DNA from: DATJKD01 sp963834855
GTDB lineage: Bacteria > Pseudomonadota > Gammaproteobacteria > Steroidobacterales > Steroidobacteraceae
Length of the DNA: 64,000 nucleotides
Direction of reading: 5' to 3'
Assembly: GCA_963834855.1 (NCBI GenBank)
Contig: CAWIDH010000035.1
Location: 1-64,000, forward strand
Shown piece after piece: positions 8,220 to 18,324 of this stretch (position 1 is its first letter; every line of letters begins with the position of its first letter). A program made the position numbers and the translations under genes. The notes under the pieces were generated by a model, which had not been told where the DNA came from, did no database searches, and was given only the letters and a program-made list of their open reading frames with translations.

Positions 8220-9623
8220 ATGACCGTGCGCACCCGCTTTGCGCCCGAGCCCGACCGGCCTGCTGCACATCGGCGGCGTGCGCACGGCGCTTTTCTCCTG
8301 GCTGTACGCGCGGCGCCACGGCGGCGCGTTCATCCTGCGCATCGAGGACACCGACCGCGAGCGTTCGACCGAGGAAGCGGTGCAGGTGATCCTCGACGGC
8401 ATGCAGTGGCTGGGCCTGACCACGACGAGGGACCGTTCTACCAGACGCGGCGCATGGATCGATACGCCGAGGTCATCGCGCAGTTCCTCCGCGAGGGCAA
8501 CGCCTATCACTGCTACTGCACGAAGGAGGAGCTGGAGGAGATGCGCGCAGCGCAGATCGCGCGCAAGGAGAAGCCGCGGTACGACGGCCGCTGCCGCGAC
8601 CGTACCGCGCCGCGCGCGGGCGTCGATCCGGTGGTGCGCTTCCGCAATCCGATCGAGGGCTCCGTGATCGTCGACGACGTCGTCCACGGGCCCATCACCT
8701 TCGACGAACGCCGAGCTCGACGACCTGATCATCGCCCGCTCGGACGGCACGCCGACGTACAACTTCTGCGTCGTCGTCGACGACATCGACATGCGCATCA
8801 CGCACGTGATCCGCGGCGACGACCACCTCAACAACACGCCGCGGCAGATCAACATGCTGCGCGCGCTGGGCGTCGAGCCGCCGGTGTACGCGCACGTGCC
8901 GATGATCCTCGGGCCCGACGGCACGAAGCTCTCCAAGCGTCACGGCGCGGTGAGCGTGCTGCAGTACCGCGAGGAGGGTTTCCTGCCCGAGGCGCTGCTC
9001 AACTATCTCGGCGCGGCTCGGCTGGTCGCACGGCGACCAGGAAATCTTCACGCTCGAGGAGATGATCCGGCTGTTCGACATCGAGGACGTCAACAAGTCG
9101 GCCTCGGCCTTCAATCCCGACAAGCTCCTGTGGACCAACCAGCAGCACATCATGCGGGCGACACCCGAGCGCCTGGCAGAGTCACCTGCAAGCCGCAGCT
9201 CGCGGCGCTCGGCGTGCAGCACGGATGACCGCGCGCGGCTCGTCGCGGTCGCGAAGGCGCAGCAGGAGCGTGCGAAGACGCTCAAGGAGATGGCGCAGAA
9301 CAGCCTCTTCTTCTTCCGCGACTTGACCGGCTACGACGAGAAGGCGGCGAAGAAGAATCTCACACCCGAAGGCATCGCGCTGCTCTCGGCGGCGCGCCGG
9401 CGGTTCGCAGCGCTCGAGGAGTGGCGCGCGCCTGCGCTGCACGAGGCGATTTCGGGCGTCGCAGCCGAGCACGCCGTGGCGCTCGGCAAGGTGGCGCAGC
9501 CGCTGCGGGTCGCCGTGTCGGGCGGCGCCGTGTCGCCGCCGATCGACGGGACGCTCGAGATTCTCGGGACGCGACGAAACGCTGCTGCGCCTCGACCGGG
9601 CGATCGCCTGGGCCAGCCGTTGA
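8220..9623 (+). CDS. gltX: glutamyl-tRNA synthetase (multiple frameshifts)
   Basis: Class I aminoacyl-tRNA synthetase charging tRNA-Glu. MTVRTRFAP at the ATG 8220 is followed, after one extra C near 8245, by PSPTGLLHIGGVRTALF, the HIGH-type ATP motif. The KMSKS equivalent is KLSKR near 8930. Further frame changes occur near 8430, 8705, 9017, 9180 and 9565. The last frame ends in LLRLDRAIAWASR with a stop at 9621-9623. All fragments are collinear and give about 467 residues, the normal length. A second functional copy cannot be excluded, but such an evenly scattered pattern in an essential gene points to base-call indels. It is convergent with the next gene, 8 bases apart. Confidence 0.88.
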
Positions 9624-9631
9624 GCGCTGCG

Positions 9632-11708
9632 TCAGTCGATCTGCTTGCTCGCGATGTTCGAGAACGAGCTCTCGACGCCCTCGATCGTATAGGCCTTCAC
9701 GCCGAAGAACCACGTCGCGGGTGAGAGGTTTTCGACCACGGCCGTCGTGATCCCCCCGTTCGGGATCTGGATCGTGTTGGTGAGCGCGGTCGACGACGTG
9801 CCATAGTGGACGCGATAGCCCTGCAGGTTCGTGAGCGGAGTGCCGTCCTCGTTCTGGGTCGGTGGCGTCCAGCTCAGTGTCGCGGAGCCGAGCTGAACCT
9901 GCTCGACGACGATCGCGAACACCGCGAGCGACACCGATGCCGTGCCGTCACTGACGGTGATGCGTATGCCGCTCCAGGCGCCCGCGTCGCCTGAACCGGG
10001 TGTGCCCCACAGGCGGCCCGAGGCCGCATCGAAGCTCGCCCAGGACGGCTTGTTGGCGATCGTGAAGCTGAGCGTGTCCCCGTCGGCGTCGCTGGCGGTC
10101 GGGCGGAAGTCGTATGCCTGGTTGACCAGGACCGATGGCGGCGGGCTGCCGCTGATGACCGGCGCGCGGTTGGTCGGTGGGGGCGGGGGCGGCGTGGGGG
10201 CGGCGGTCACGGTGATCGAAAACGGCGGCCAAGGCCGCGTTTGCCCGGCCGTCGGTTACGCTGATCACGATGCCGTTGTGGGTGCCCGCGGTCGAGGGTG
10301 TGCCGGAGAGCCGCCCGGTGCCCGTATCGAAGCCGGCCCACGACGGCTTGCCCGAGATCGAGAACACGAGGTTGTCGCCGTCGGCGTCAGAGGCATTCGG
10401 CTGGAAGCTGTAGGGCTGGCCGGCGACGACGCTCGTGGCGGGCGTGCCGCTGATGACGGGGGCACGGTTCGCGGCGTCGACGCGGATGCTGAATGCCGGC
10501 AGCGAACTCACCGCGATGCCGTCGCTGACCGAGATCAGCACGTTGTTGTACGAGCCGACCTGGTTGTCGGCGGGCGTGCCCGAGAGTCGCCCGGTCTGCG
10601 TGTTGAAGCTCGCCCAGGCCGGCCGGTTGCTGATCGAGAACGTCAGCGGCTGGCCGTCCGCGTCGCTCGCGGTCGGCTGGAAGCTGTAGGGCTGGCCGGC
10701 GACGACGCTCGGCGAGGGTGTACCGCTGATCGTCGGGGCGCGGTTGGCCGCGACGACGGTGATCGTGAACGCCGCGCAGCGAGGCGCTCGCGTCACCATC
10801 CGACACCGAGATGACGATGTCGGGGTGCGAGCCGACCGCGCCGGAGCCCGGCGTGCCGCTCAGGCGGCCGGTCGACGGGTTGAAAGTCGCCCAGCCCGGC
10901 TTGCCGCCGATGCTGAAGGTTAGCGCCTGCCCGTCGGGATCCGAGGCCGTGGGTCGGAACGAGTAGGCGTTGCCCGCGGTCACAACCAGCGCCGGCTTAC
11001 CGCTGATGTCCGGGGCACGGTTGACCGGCGGCGGGGGTGCGCCGGCCGACACCGTGATGTCGAACGCGGGCAGCGAGCGCGACGCCGCACCGTCCGACAC
11101 CGAGATGACGATCCCTGCATACGTGCCGACGTCGTCGCCGGCGGGTGTTCCGGAGAGCTCCCCGGTGAGCGTGTCGAAGCCGGCCCAGCTCGGCATGTTG
11201 GCGATGCTGAAGGTCAACACCTGCCCGTCGGGATCCGAGGCGTCCGGCGTGAACGAGTAGCTGTTGCCGACGGTCGCTGTGATCTCTGGCGCGCCGCTGA
11301 TCGTGGGCGGGGTGTTGGCGGCGGGATCGCCCTCGACCTCGAGATCGTACGGGGGAAGTTCGGCGACGGCCTTGTTGTCGGACACGCTGATACGGATACC
11401 GGCATAGACGCGCGCCGCGGCAGATGCGGGCGGACGTCCCGCCAGCCGCCCGTTGGTCGGGCTGAACGTGGCCCAGCCCGGACGGTTCTCAATGGCGAAG
11501 GTGAGGACGTCCTCGTCGGCGTCCACCGCGTCTGGCACGAACTCGTACGTCACGCCGACGACCGCCTTGTGGCAGGCGTGCCTTCGATCACCGGCGCCGA
11601 ATTCGAAGTGCCGGCGATGCTCGACCTCTCGTCGTCGTCACTGCAGGCACCGAGGACGACCAGGAGGGCGATCGGGAGGGCGCGCTTCAGACGGTGCAGG
11701 TTGACCAA
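9632..11708 (-). CDS. secreted lipoprotein with six Ig-like (He_PIG) repeats and one FN3 domain
   Basis: A surface or periplasmic lipoprotein of about 690 residues. The TTG start at 11708 is preceded by GGAG six bases away. The signal peptide ends in the lipobox LGAC near residue 24, followed by Asp/Glu residues. Six repeats of about 90 residues follow, each with the putative-Ig pattern: NRAPxISGxP, then YSFxPxASDxDGxxLxFSI, then PxWAxFxxxTGRLSGTP, then IxISVSDG. A fibronectin type III domain (ATLSWTPPT to the end) closes the protein. Frameshifts occur near 11573, 10780 and 10225. Such proteins usually bind carbohydrate or mediate adhesion, and no catalytic site is seen. It lies behind a c-di-GMP-I riboswitch. 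Confidence 0.78.
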
Positions 11709-11813
11709 TGTCGGCTCCGGCGAGACCTGTGGGGTCCGCCAGGCACCTGCCCGACCGGGGGAAGCAGAGATGGACGCCGTGCGGGCGGCGATGTCTCGCA
11801 GGACGACCTGGCT

Positions 11814-11892
11814 CTGGCAACCCCGCTATCCAGGACAGGTGTCCGCGGACCGGAGGCTTTGCGTCCCCGCCTTACGGCGGGTTTGCCCAAAT
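11814..11892 (-). promoter_or_regulatory. cyclic-di-GMP-I (GEMM-I) riboswitch, copy 1
   Basis: On the minus strand the hallmark GEMM-I parts occur in order: GGGCAAACC, a CCGCC-GTAA-GGCGG hairpin with GNRA tetraloop, GGACGCAAAGCCTCCGG, a second helix, and GGATAGCGGGGTTGCC. These match the Vibrio cholerae Vc2 type element, including the ligand-binding core and the tetraloop/receptor. It ends about 105 bases upstream of the TTG start at 11708. No terminator-like T-run follows, so control is more likely at translation. Confidence 0.93.
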
Positions 11893-11911
11893 TCAGAAAT
11901 CCGTGAGTCGG

Positions 11912-11939
11912 ATTATCGTCCGGGTGTGGACCAGCGCAA
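11912..11939 (-). promoter_or_regulatory. sigma-70-like promoter of riboswitch copy 1
   Basis: On the minus strand TTGCGC, a 16-base spacer and GATAAT lie just upstream of the riboswitch. The same arrangement is kept in the duplicated copy at 14328-14355 although the spacer sequence differs. Confidence 0.55.
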
Positions 11940-12061
11940 GTTCGATCTCGCGCGATCGCCGGAAATGTGAGGCAATCGGCGGGCTGCTACCCGCTCGCAC
12001 GGTAGTGCCGCACAAACCGGGCCGACGGTGCATTCCATACGCATGCTCGTGCTCCTTAGGA

Positions 12062-14126
12062 TTACAGACGGAATTCCGTAGGCAGCTCTCCCGTCAGCTC
12101 GAAGGCGTGCGGGAATTCCTCGTCCTTGGTGCGGGGCCACTTAGCGCCCGCGATCCGCCTTTTCCCACTGCTCCGCGGTGTTTCGATTGAAAACAGCATT
12201 GACGCCCGGCCCGACCTCGTTGCCGTAGAAGAACGTGACGGAACGCTCGATCCACAGCGGATGGGTGCGCATGTAGTGCGTCCCCTCCAGTTACTGCCAT
12301 CGCTAGGTGGGTACCCGACCGGATGCGTGCCGTCGTCCCGCAGCACCTTCACCGGCAAGCTGCCGGGCAGTTGCGTGAACTGGTTGAACGCGACGTAGTG
12401 CTTGAAGGTCAGCGGATTGGTCAGATCGCTGACCGGCCTCGATTTCACGTCCTGCCAGAACAGATCGCTGACGAAGGTCTCCGGGCCCGCCGACCAGCCC
12501 TCGCCCGGCGAACTCGCCTGCTTCGACGGCGATAGCGGCGGATCCCAGGAGAGATTCGGGTACGCGGGGCTGTCCGCCCCAAGCAGTCCATGGCGGGTGC
12601 GGAAAGAACATCATCGCCGTGATCGTGCCCGCCTTGCCGGTCGGCACGCCGGTCGTGTCCGATCCGCCACGCCTCGAACCGATTGCCATAGATGACTGCG
12701 GTGCTGACCGCCGGCACGTCGATGGGCGACTGCATGGAGAAGTTGGTCGGATCGCGACACCCGCTCCTGCGTCGTCTGAAATCAGCGAGTGGCGCACAAA
12801 CACATGCTGTCGCGTCGACTTGATGCCCGACGAGCCCTGGAACCCATCACGCGCACGTTGTTCAACTCGAACGTGCTGTCGGGGCGGCCCTCGATGTAGA
12901 ACGAGTGCTTCATGTTCGACGACGAGCCCATGCCCTTGGTTTCAAAATTCCACAGGGACAGCAGCCACGGGAAATGCGTGACGTCCGTTGGGTCCCGCGA
13001 TGCCGTTGGCGTCGCGGCCTCGCAGCACTGTGTGACGTTCGACACGTAGATACTGGTCGGCGCGTCGGCGCGGAACTGCTGAGAGCCGATCGAGGTCTGC
13101 GCAGGTGCAGGTTGCGGATCTGCCAGATCTCGTGGTACGCATTGGCGAGCCCGTCGCCCATCAGCGTCGGCCAATTCTGCGGGTCGCCGATGACGTACAG
13201 GAAGCGGCGCGAGCCGAGGTAGAAGTCCTGCCCGCTGTAGGTGCCCGGCGTGAAGTAGATGACCAGCGGCGCAGAATCGGTCGCCCGCCCTTGAACTTGG
13301 CATTGCACTCCGGGTAGAACTTGATCGGCGTCTCGCAGACGTTCGCGCCCCAGCCGTACTGCGCGTTGATCGCCGCCGCGTTGTCACCAAACACCACGGT
13401 CGGCACCAGCCCGCGGATGCGGAAGGCATTGCTGGCCCCGTCTCCATCCACGCGCTCGATCTTGGTCGTCACGTCGCCGATCGCGCTGCCGTCGTAACAA
13501 AGCTCGCCCGTCTCACCGTCATAGGTGAGGCCCGCGGCAGCCCCGGCAGCCGGGTCGGGAAGCGCGAGCGCCAGCCCGAGGCGCGCGTGAAATCGCCCGG
13601 CGTCCAGCGGTTCTCAGGGTCGAGCTGCCAGATGCCGAGCTGCACCGTCTCGGGGCGACCCTGCACGAACGGGATCTCAGGGACCTTGGCGAAATGGCGC
13701 GACTGAGCGTCACTCGCGTCGCCGACGCCAGCGCCCGTGCCCGCGCCCTCGACCTCGAGATCGTACGCGGGCAGCTCCGCGACGGCCGTGTTGTCGGACA
13801 CGCTGATACGGATACCCGCGTACACGCGCGCCGCGGCGGACGCGGGCGGACGTCCCGCCAGCCGCCCGGTGGTCGGGCTGAAGGTGGCCCAGCCCGGACG
13901 GTTCTCAATCGCGAAGGTGAGGACGTCCTCGTCGGCGTCCGCCGCGTTTGGCACGAACTCGTAGGTCACGCCGACGAGCGCCTTGGTGGCAGGCGTGCCT
14001 ACGATCACCGGCGCCGAATTCGAAGTGCCGGCGAGTGCTCGACCTCTCGTCGTCGTCACGGCAGGCGCCGAGGATTGCCAGCAGTGTGATCGGGAGGACG
14101 CGCTTCAGCAGGTGCAGGTTGATCAA
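12062..14126 (-). CDS. secreted lipoprotein with one Ig-like domain and a beta-helix (pectate-lyase-like) domain
   Basis: TTG start at 14126 with GGAG upstream. The signal peptide ends in the lipobox LGAC, then an acidic linker and one He_PIG domain nearly identical to the first domain of the neighbour. After it comes a linker, VPEIPFVQGRPETVQLGIW then RWTPGDF, also found in the protein at 53989. The rest resembles a right-handed parallel beta-helix: NLHLRRP, IYVSNVTQCCE, YIEGRPDSTFELNNVRVMGS, TFKHYVAFNQFTQLPG, ERSVTFFYGNEVG. At least six frameshifts occur (near 14040, 13500, 13290, 13080, 12840, 12400). The end is taken as 12062, though a frame ending at 12141 is also possible. Beta-helix proteins often cleave or bind polysaccharide; that role is inferred. 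Confidence 0.7.
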
Positions 14127-14228
14127 TGTCGGCTCCAGCGAGACGTGAGGTCCGCTGAGCACCTGCTCGATCGAGGGAAGCAGAGATGGACGCCGTGCGG
14201 GGGCGATGCCGCGCATGACAACCTTGGC

Positions 14229-14307
14229 TCTGGCAACCCCGCTATCCAGGACAGGTGTCCGCGGACCGGAGGCTTTGCGTCCCCGCCTTACGGCGGGTTT
14301 GCCCAAA
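14229..14307 (-). promoter_or_regulatory. cyclic-di-GMP-I (GEMM-I) riboswitch, copy 2
   Basis: Nearly the same sequence as copy 1: GGGCAAACC, CCGCC-GTAA-GGCGG, GACGCAAAGCCTCCGG and GATAGCGGGGTTGCC on the minus strand. It lies about 105 bases upstream of the TTG start at 14126 and was evidently copied with the gene head. Confidence 0.93.
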
Positions 14308-14327
14308 TTCAGAAATCCGTGAGTCGG

Positions 14328-14355
14328 ATTATGGTCCTGATGTGTGCCCGCGCAA
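14328..14355 (-). promoter_or_regulatory. sigma-70-like promoter of riboswitch copy 2
   Basis: TTGCGC, 16 bases, CATAAT on the minus strand, at the same position relative to the riboswitch as in copy 1. Confidence 0.5.
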
Positions 14356-14456
14356 TGCTCGATCTCGCGCGATCGCCGGAAATGTGAGGCAATCGGCGGG
14401 CTGCGACCCGGTCGCGCGGCAGCGCCGCACAAGCCAGGCCCGCCCGCCGGCACCTG

Positions 14457-15654
14457 CTAAGGGATCAGCTTGTTCACCGTAGTCGAGAAGTTGCTCTCGA
14501 CGCCCGCGCTGTTGTAGGCCTTGACGGCGAAATACCAGCGCGCGGGCGCGAGGTCCTCGATGACGACGCTGGTCAGCGTCTTGCCCGGCAACTGCACGGA
14601 CTGCGTGTAGCTGCCAGGCGCCGTACCGTAATGAACACGGTAGCCGGCCAGGTTCGTGAGCGACGAGCCGTCGGTGTTCTTGGTCGGTGCCGTCCATGAC
14701 AAGGTCACCGATCCGGTCGTCGCCGTCGACGTGACCGCAATCGAGAACGCGCCGAGGCTTCGGGTTGCCTTGCCGTCGCTGACGCTGATCACGATGTTCG
14801 AGTAAACACCTGCCTGGCTCGTCGTCGGCGTGCCCGAGAGGCGACCGGTCGTCGGGCTGAAAGTGGCCCAGCTCGGCCGGTTCTGGATGCTGAAGGTCAG
14901 TACGTCGCCATTTGCGTCCGTCGCTGACGGCTGGAAACTGTACGCCCGGCCCGCGAGCACGGACCGCGCAGGCGAGCCCGTGATCGTGGGCGCGGCGTTC
15001 GTTGCCGTCGACGTGACCCTGATTGAGAAGGCGGCGAGGCTCGTCGAAAGCTTGCCGTCGCTGGCCTTGATCACGATGTTGCCGTAAGTGCCCACGTGGC
15101 TGGTCGTGGGCGTGCCACCGAGCCTGCCCGTCGAGGCGCTGAACCAGGCCCATGCGGGCTTGTTCGAGATGCTGAAGCTCAGGCTGTTGCCGTCGGGATC
15201 CGAGGCGGTCGGCTGGAAACTGTACGCCTGGCCCGCGGCCACCGAAGTGGCCGGCGATCCCGAGATCGTCGGCGCGCGATTCGACGTCGACGTGACCGTG
15301 ATGGTGAAGGCGGCGAGGCTCGTCGAAAGCGTGCCGTCGCTGGCCTTGATCACGATGTTCGGATAAGTGCCCACATGACTGGTCGTGGGCGTGCCGCGCA
15401 GCATGCCCGTGAGGCGCTGAAGCCGGCCCATGCGGGCTTGTTCGAGATGCTGAAGCGCAGCGTGTCACCATTGGCGTCGCTGGCATCGGCTTGAAGGAGT
15501 ACGCCTCCCCGACCTTGACGGTGGTCGATGGCGTGCCCGTGATGACGGGCGCCAAGTTCGCTGCGCCGGCGAGGCGGGGTGCGAGCAGGATCGTGAGCAG
15601 TGTGATGAGTGCGGTGGTCGTGAATCGCGGTGCGAGGAAGCGAGGTCGATGCAT
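14457..15654 (-). CDS. secreted protein with three Ig-like (He_PIG) repeats and one FN3 domain
   Basis: ATG at 15654 opens a Sec signal peptide (MHRPRFLAPRFTTT, hydrophobic core, cleavage near AGAAN) without a lipobox, unlike its two neighbours. Three repeats follow with YSFxPxASDxxGDxLxFSISNKPAW and STGxLxGTPTTSxVGTY motifs, then a fibronectin type III domain (VTLSWTAPTKN, GYRVHYG) and the ending NKLIP. It is a shorter paralogue of the six-repeat protein. Frameshifts lie near 15490 and 15412. The likely site is periplasm, outer surface or matrix. It sits behind its own, more divergent c-di-GMP-I riboswitch. Confidence 0.78.
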
Positions 15655-15845
15655 TTCGTCTTGAACTCCAGTCTGCGTGCCAGTGGGATCGTCCCTGCCT
15701 GACCGCGGGCTGGCCTGCGACGCGCGCTTGAACGCGTGTTGCGGAAACCCGACTGGCAATGACACGCAACCCCGAGGCGGAGTCGGAGCGATGGGAGAGC
15801 GGGGGTGCGGAGTGCGCCGCGGGATGAACCCGACGGCAGGAACTG

Positions 15846-15922
15846 CCGGCAGCCCCGCTATCCTGGATCGCCCCGAGGACCGGAGGTTTTGCGTCCCCGC
15901 CTTACGACGGGTGTGCCCTTGT
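15846..15922 (-). promoter_or_regulatory. cyclic-di-GMP-I (GEMM-I) riboswitch, copy 3
   Basis: Minus strand: GGGCACACC, GTC-GTAA-GGC hairpin, GGGGACGCAAAACCTCCGG and GATAGCGGGGCTGCC. The core is kept while the helices differ from copies 1 and 2 with some compensation (GGGC...GCTGCC). It lies about 190 bases upstream of the ATG at 15654, with no T-run between them. A possible promoter (TTGTCG, 16 bases, GATAAT) is at 16049-16076. Confidence 0.9.
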
Positions 15923-16392
15923 CAGCAATCGGGCCTGAGCCCTCGATGCGGGCAGGTGTCCTGCCCGATCGGCGTCGCGTCCTTGGCGTCGCACGACGGA
16001 TCCGCGAGTTGCGTATTCGACGTGCGACTTTGTTGCGCCGCGCCGCGAATTATCTGGAGTTATCCGCGATCGACAACCTGGATTCTGTCGCCGTTTGGGG
16101 ACGACCGTGGGAGATGAATTTTTTACACGCATCACCGCCGTACGGGAAAACAAGGCGTTTCCTGCACGTCGCGTGCGGTCGGTACGTCCTGTATGAATTT
16201 TTTTGTGCGCACGAACTTCTTCGCTGCATCGTCACTCGGTGCGTCGAGTGAAGCGCCGTTGCGGCGGCGACGCGCGTGCACACGCCGTCGAGCGCGAGGT
16301 GTCGTGCGCGCGCCTCCTGCGCGCACCCGCCGGCACGAACTCCGGGCTGCGTTTCGGGCGTCTTACAGGCATCGGCAGGCATCGGGGCTTGG
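15923..16392. other. intergenic region between riboswitch 3 and tRNA-Ala
   Basis: No convincing gene in 470 bases. It holds the candidate minus-strand promoter TTGTCG-16-GATAAT (16049-16076) and a short direct repeat, ATGAATTTTTT followed by CGCA-like bases, at about 16114 and 16194. The second repeat could start a short Arg-rich peptide, but codon use is not convincing and there is no clear ribosome-binding site. Confidence 0.4.
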
Positions 16393-16421
16393 TTGACATC
16401 ACCGGGTGCCCGTTCTACAGT
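16393..16421 (+). promoter_or_regulatory. sigma-70 promoter of the tRNA-Ala/tRNA-Glu pair
   Basis: Perfect -35 TTGACA (16393-16398), a 17-base spacer and -10 TACAGT (16416-16421) end 14 bases before the tRNA-Ala gene, the expected spacing for a stable RNA promoter. Confidence 0.8.
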
Positions 16422-16435
16422 TCGCGCCCTTTCGT

Positions 16436-16511
<76 letters not shown>

Positions 16512-16556
16512 GATACGCGCCGGCCCCCGCGTGTCGCCGCGGCCGGCGAGGCACGA

Positions 16557-16632
16557 GTCCCCATCGTCTAGAGGCCTAGGACACAACCCTTTCACGGTTG
16601 CGACCGGGGTTCGAATCCCCGTGGGGACGCCA
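16557..16632 (+). tRNA. tRNA-Glu (TTC)
   Basis: 76 bases with encoded CCA. Acceptor GTCCCCA pairs with TGGGGAC and discriminator G. The anticodon stem CAACC/GGTTG encloses CTTTCAC, giving TTC. The T arm CGGGGTTCGAATCCCCG is perfect. It lies 45 bases after tRNA-Ala and is probably co-transcribed. Confidence 0.97.
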
Positions 16633-16923
16633 TCCGCGCCAGCGCGCTCTCGATCCGTCCGGAACGGCGGTATCGCGCGCAGTCCAGCGCTTCGACTTTA
16701 CATATGCGACAGTCACACGGCGGTCACGTGCATCGCCGCAGTCGCGCGACGCTCTTCGGCCCGGGTTCAAATTCCGGCTCCAAGCTCACAGAGAAACGGG
16801 AGAAAAGTCGGCTAAGCTATCTGTCAATTACACGCATCCGGCGCGGCTCCGGATGGCGGGGCGAGGGACCGCCGCTTCGGTCCCGCGCCGCAACGAAAGC
16901 ATAGGGATGGCGGTTTCCGAACG
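16633..16923. other. intergenic region upstream of the exosortase/EPS operon
   Basis: No gene is seen. A T-arm-like stretch (stems at 16761-16765 and 16773-16777 around TTCAAAT) resembles the 3' part of a tRNA but has no acceptor, D or anticodon arm. The region must hold the promoter of the EPS operon. No strong sigma-54 or sigma-70 match is visible. Confidence 0.4.
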
Positions 16924-18324
16924 GTGTCGATTCGCGTCTTTCGCCTGTACCTGAAAGTTCCGATCGTGCTGCTGGCATTGATCGAGGGCTCGCTCTTCGT
17001 CTATGCGCCCTATCTCGCGGCCGCGCTGCGTTTCGGCTCATCGACGACCGAGCGCGCCACGCCGACCGGCAACCTGCTGCCGACGGCGCTGCTCTTCGCG
17101 TTCTTCGCCGTCATGGCCCTGTTCGCGATGGGGCTGTACACGATCCGGCAGCGATCCGGCACCTCCGGGACGGTCCTGCGGGTCGTGGCCGGCCTCGTCG
17201 TCGCGGCGGCGTTGAGCGCACTGGCCTACTACGCCATCCCCAACCTCGAAATCGGGCGCGGGATGCTGGCACTGACGACCCTCATCGGCATCGCGAGCTC
17301 GATCGTCGCACGCCTGCTGTTCGATCGCATCGTCGACCAGGACCTCTTCAAGCGCCGAGTGCTCGTGTACGGGGCCGGCCGACGCGCGTCGAGCTTGCTC
17401 GAGCTGCGCCGCAGGTCCGACCAGCGCGGATTCCGCCTGGTGGGCTTCATCCCGACCGAAGGCGACGAGGTCTCTACCCCCGCGGACCGGCTCATGCAGC
17501 GGCCCGACGACCTCTACAGCTGGGTGGTCCAGAACCCGATCGACGAGATCGTGGTCGCGATGGACGACCGGCGGCGTGGATTCCCGATGCACGAGTTTCT
17601 CGAATGCCGCCTCGCGGGCATCGAAATCATCGAACTGCCGACCTTCCTCGAGCGCGAGACCGGCAAGGTGCGGCTCGACGTGCTGAATCCAAGCTGGATC
17701 ATCTTCGGCGAAGGGTTCCGGGCGTCGCTGATCCAGCGTGCGCTCGCGCGGGTGGTCGACGTGGCAGTCAGCCTGAGCCTGCTGATCCTGGCCGCACCGG
17801 CGATCCTGCTCGCCGCGATCGCGATCAAGCTCGAGGACGGCCTCGACGCGCCGATCGTCTATCGTCAGCGGCGCGTCGGCCAGCACGGCGTCGAGTTCGA
17901 CGTGCTCAAGTTCCGCAGCATGCGGGTCGACGCGGAACCGCCCGGCCAGGCGATCTGGGCGGGCAAGGACGATCCGCGCGTCACCCGGGTCGGCGCCTTC
18001 ATGCGCAAGGCGCGCATCGACGAGCTGCCGCAGCTCATCAACGTGCTGCGCGGTGACATGAGCTTCGTCGGGCCGCGGCCGGAGCGGCCGGAATTCGTGC
18101 AGAAGCTCGAACACACGATTCCCTATTACCGCGAGCGTCACAGCGTAAAGCCCGGCATCACCGGCTGGGCGCAGCTCTGCTACCCGTACGGGTCGTCCGA
18201 GCAGGACGCGCTCGAGAAGCTGCAGTACGACCTGTACTACGTCAAGAATCGCAGCCTGCTGTTCGACCTGGCGATACTGGTCCAGACCGTCGAGGTCGTG
18301 CTCTGGGGCAAGGGCGCGCGGTAG
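16924..18324 (+). CDS. XrtA-system initiating sugar transferase (polyprenyl glycosylphosphotransferase)
   Basis: 466 residues, matching the exosortase-associated EpsB-type family. It transfers the first sugar-1-phosphate to undecaprenyl phosphate at the inner membrane. There are about four N-terminal membrane helices (residues about 10-125), a Rossmann-like segment with VLVYGAGRRASSL near 145, and one more membrane segment near 280. The C-terminal catalytic domain carries LKFRSMRVDAE, then DELPQLINVLRGDMSFVGPR and GITGWAQ, the conserved DE and PRP motifs. GTG start at 16924. It is the first gene of the plus-strand EPS run, 12 bases before prsK. Intact. Confidence 0.92.
   Translation: MSIRVFRLYLKVPIVLLALIEGSLFVYAPYLAAALRFGSSTTERATPTGNLLPTALLFAFFAVMALFAMGLYTIRQRSGTSGTVLRVVAGLVVAAALSALAYYAIPNLEIGRGMLALTTLIGIASSIVARLLFDRIVDQDLFKRRVLVYGAGRRASSLLELRRRSDQRGFRLVGFIPTEGDEVSTPADRLMQRPDDLYSWVVQNPIDEIVVAMDDRRRGFPMHEFLECRLAGIEIIELPTFLERETGKVRLDVLNPSWIIFGEGFRASLIQRALARVVDVAVSLSLLILAAPAILLAAIAIKLEDGLDAPIVYRQRRVGQHGVEFDVLKFRSMRVDAEPPGQAIWAGKDDPRVTRVGAFMRKARIDELPQLINVLRGDMSFVGPRPERPEFVQKLEHTIPYYRERHSVKPGITGWAQLCYPYGSSEQDALEKLQYDLYYVKNRSLLFDLAILVQTVEVVLWGKGAR

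Larger units (their letters stand above)
11331..12022. repeat. duplicated leader and N-terminal module, copy 1
   Basis: About 690 bases nearly identical over long stretches to 13747-14440. It covers, on the minus strand, the promoter, the riboswitch, the leader, the signal peptide and the first Ig-like domain. Similarity stops sharply where the two proteins diverge (DLEVEG). Confidence 0.85.
13747..14440. repeat. duplicated leader and N-terminal module, copy 2
   Basis: Second copy of the segment at 11331-12022, offset by about 2415 bases. It includes promoter, riboswitch, leader, signal peptide and first Ig-like domain of the gene starting at 14126. Confidence 0.85.

Noticed and set aside
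11913..12140. Small ORF after an AAGGAG site on the minus strand (MRMECTVGPV)
   Set aside because: It lies over the duplicated promoter region of riboswitch 1; the sister copy has no matching frame, so conservation is explained by the promoter rather than a peptide.
9948..14440. Repetitive DNA at 10-15 kb as a CRISPR array or tandem satellite
   Set aside because: The periodicity is about 270 bases and follows protein domain repeats (He_PIG, about 90 residues) with divergent codons; there are no short identical repeats with unique spacers.
16194..16396. Small Arg-rich ORF starting MNFFVRTNFF as a DNA-binding protein gene
   Set aside because: No good ribosome-binding site, codon pattern typical of an accidental high-GC frame, and the frame runs close to the tRNA promoter.
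16751..16790. tRNA-like T arm (CCGGG-TTCAAAT-TCCGG) suggesting a fourth tRNA or an attachment site
   Set aside because: No acceptor, D or anticodon arm can be built around it and there is no CCA; no integrase or direct repeat is nearby.
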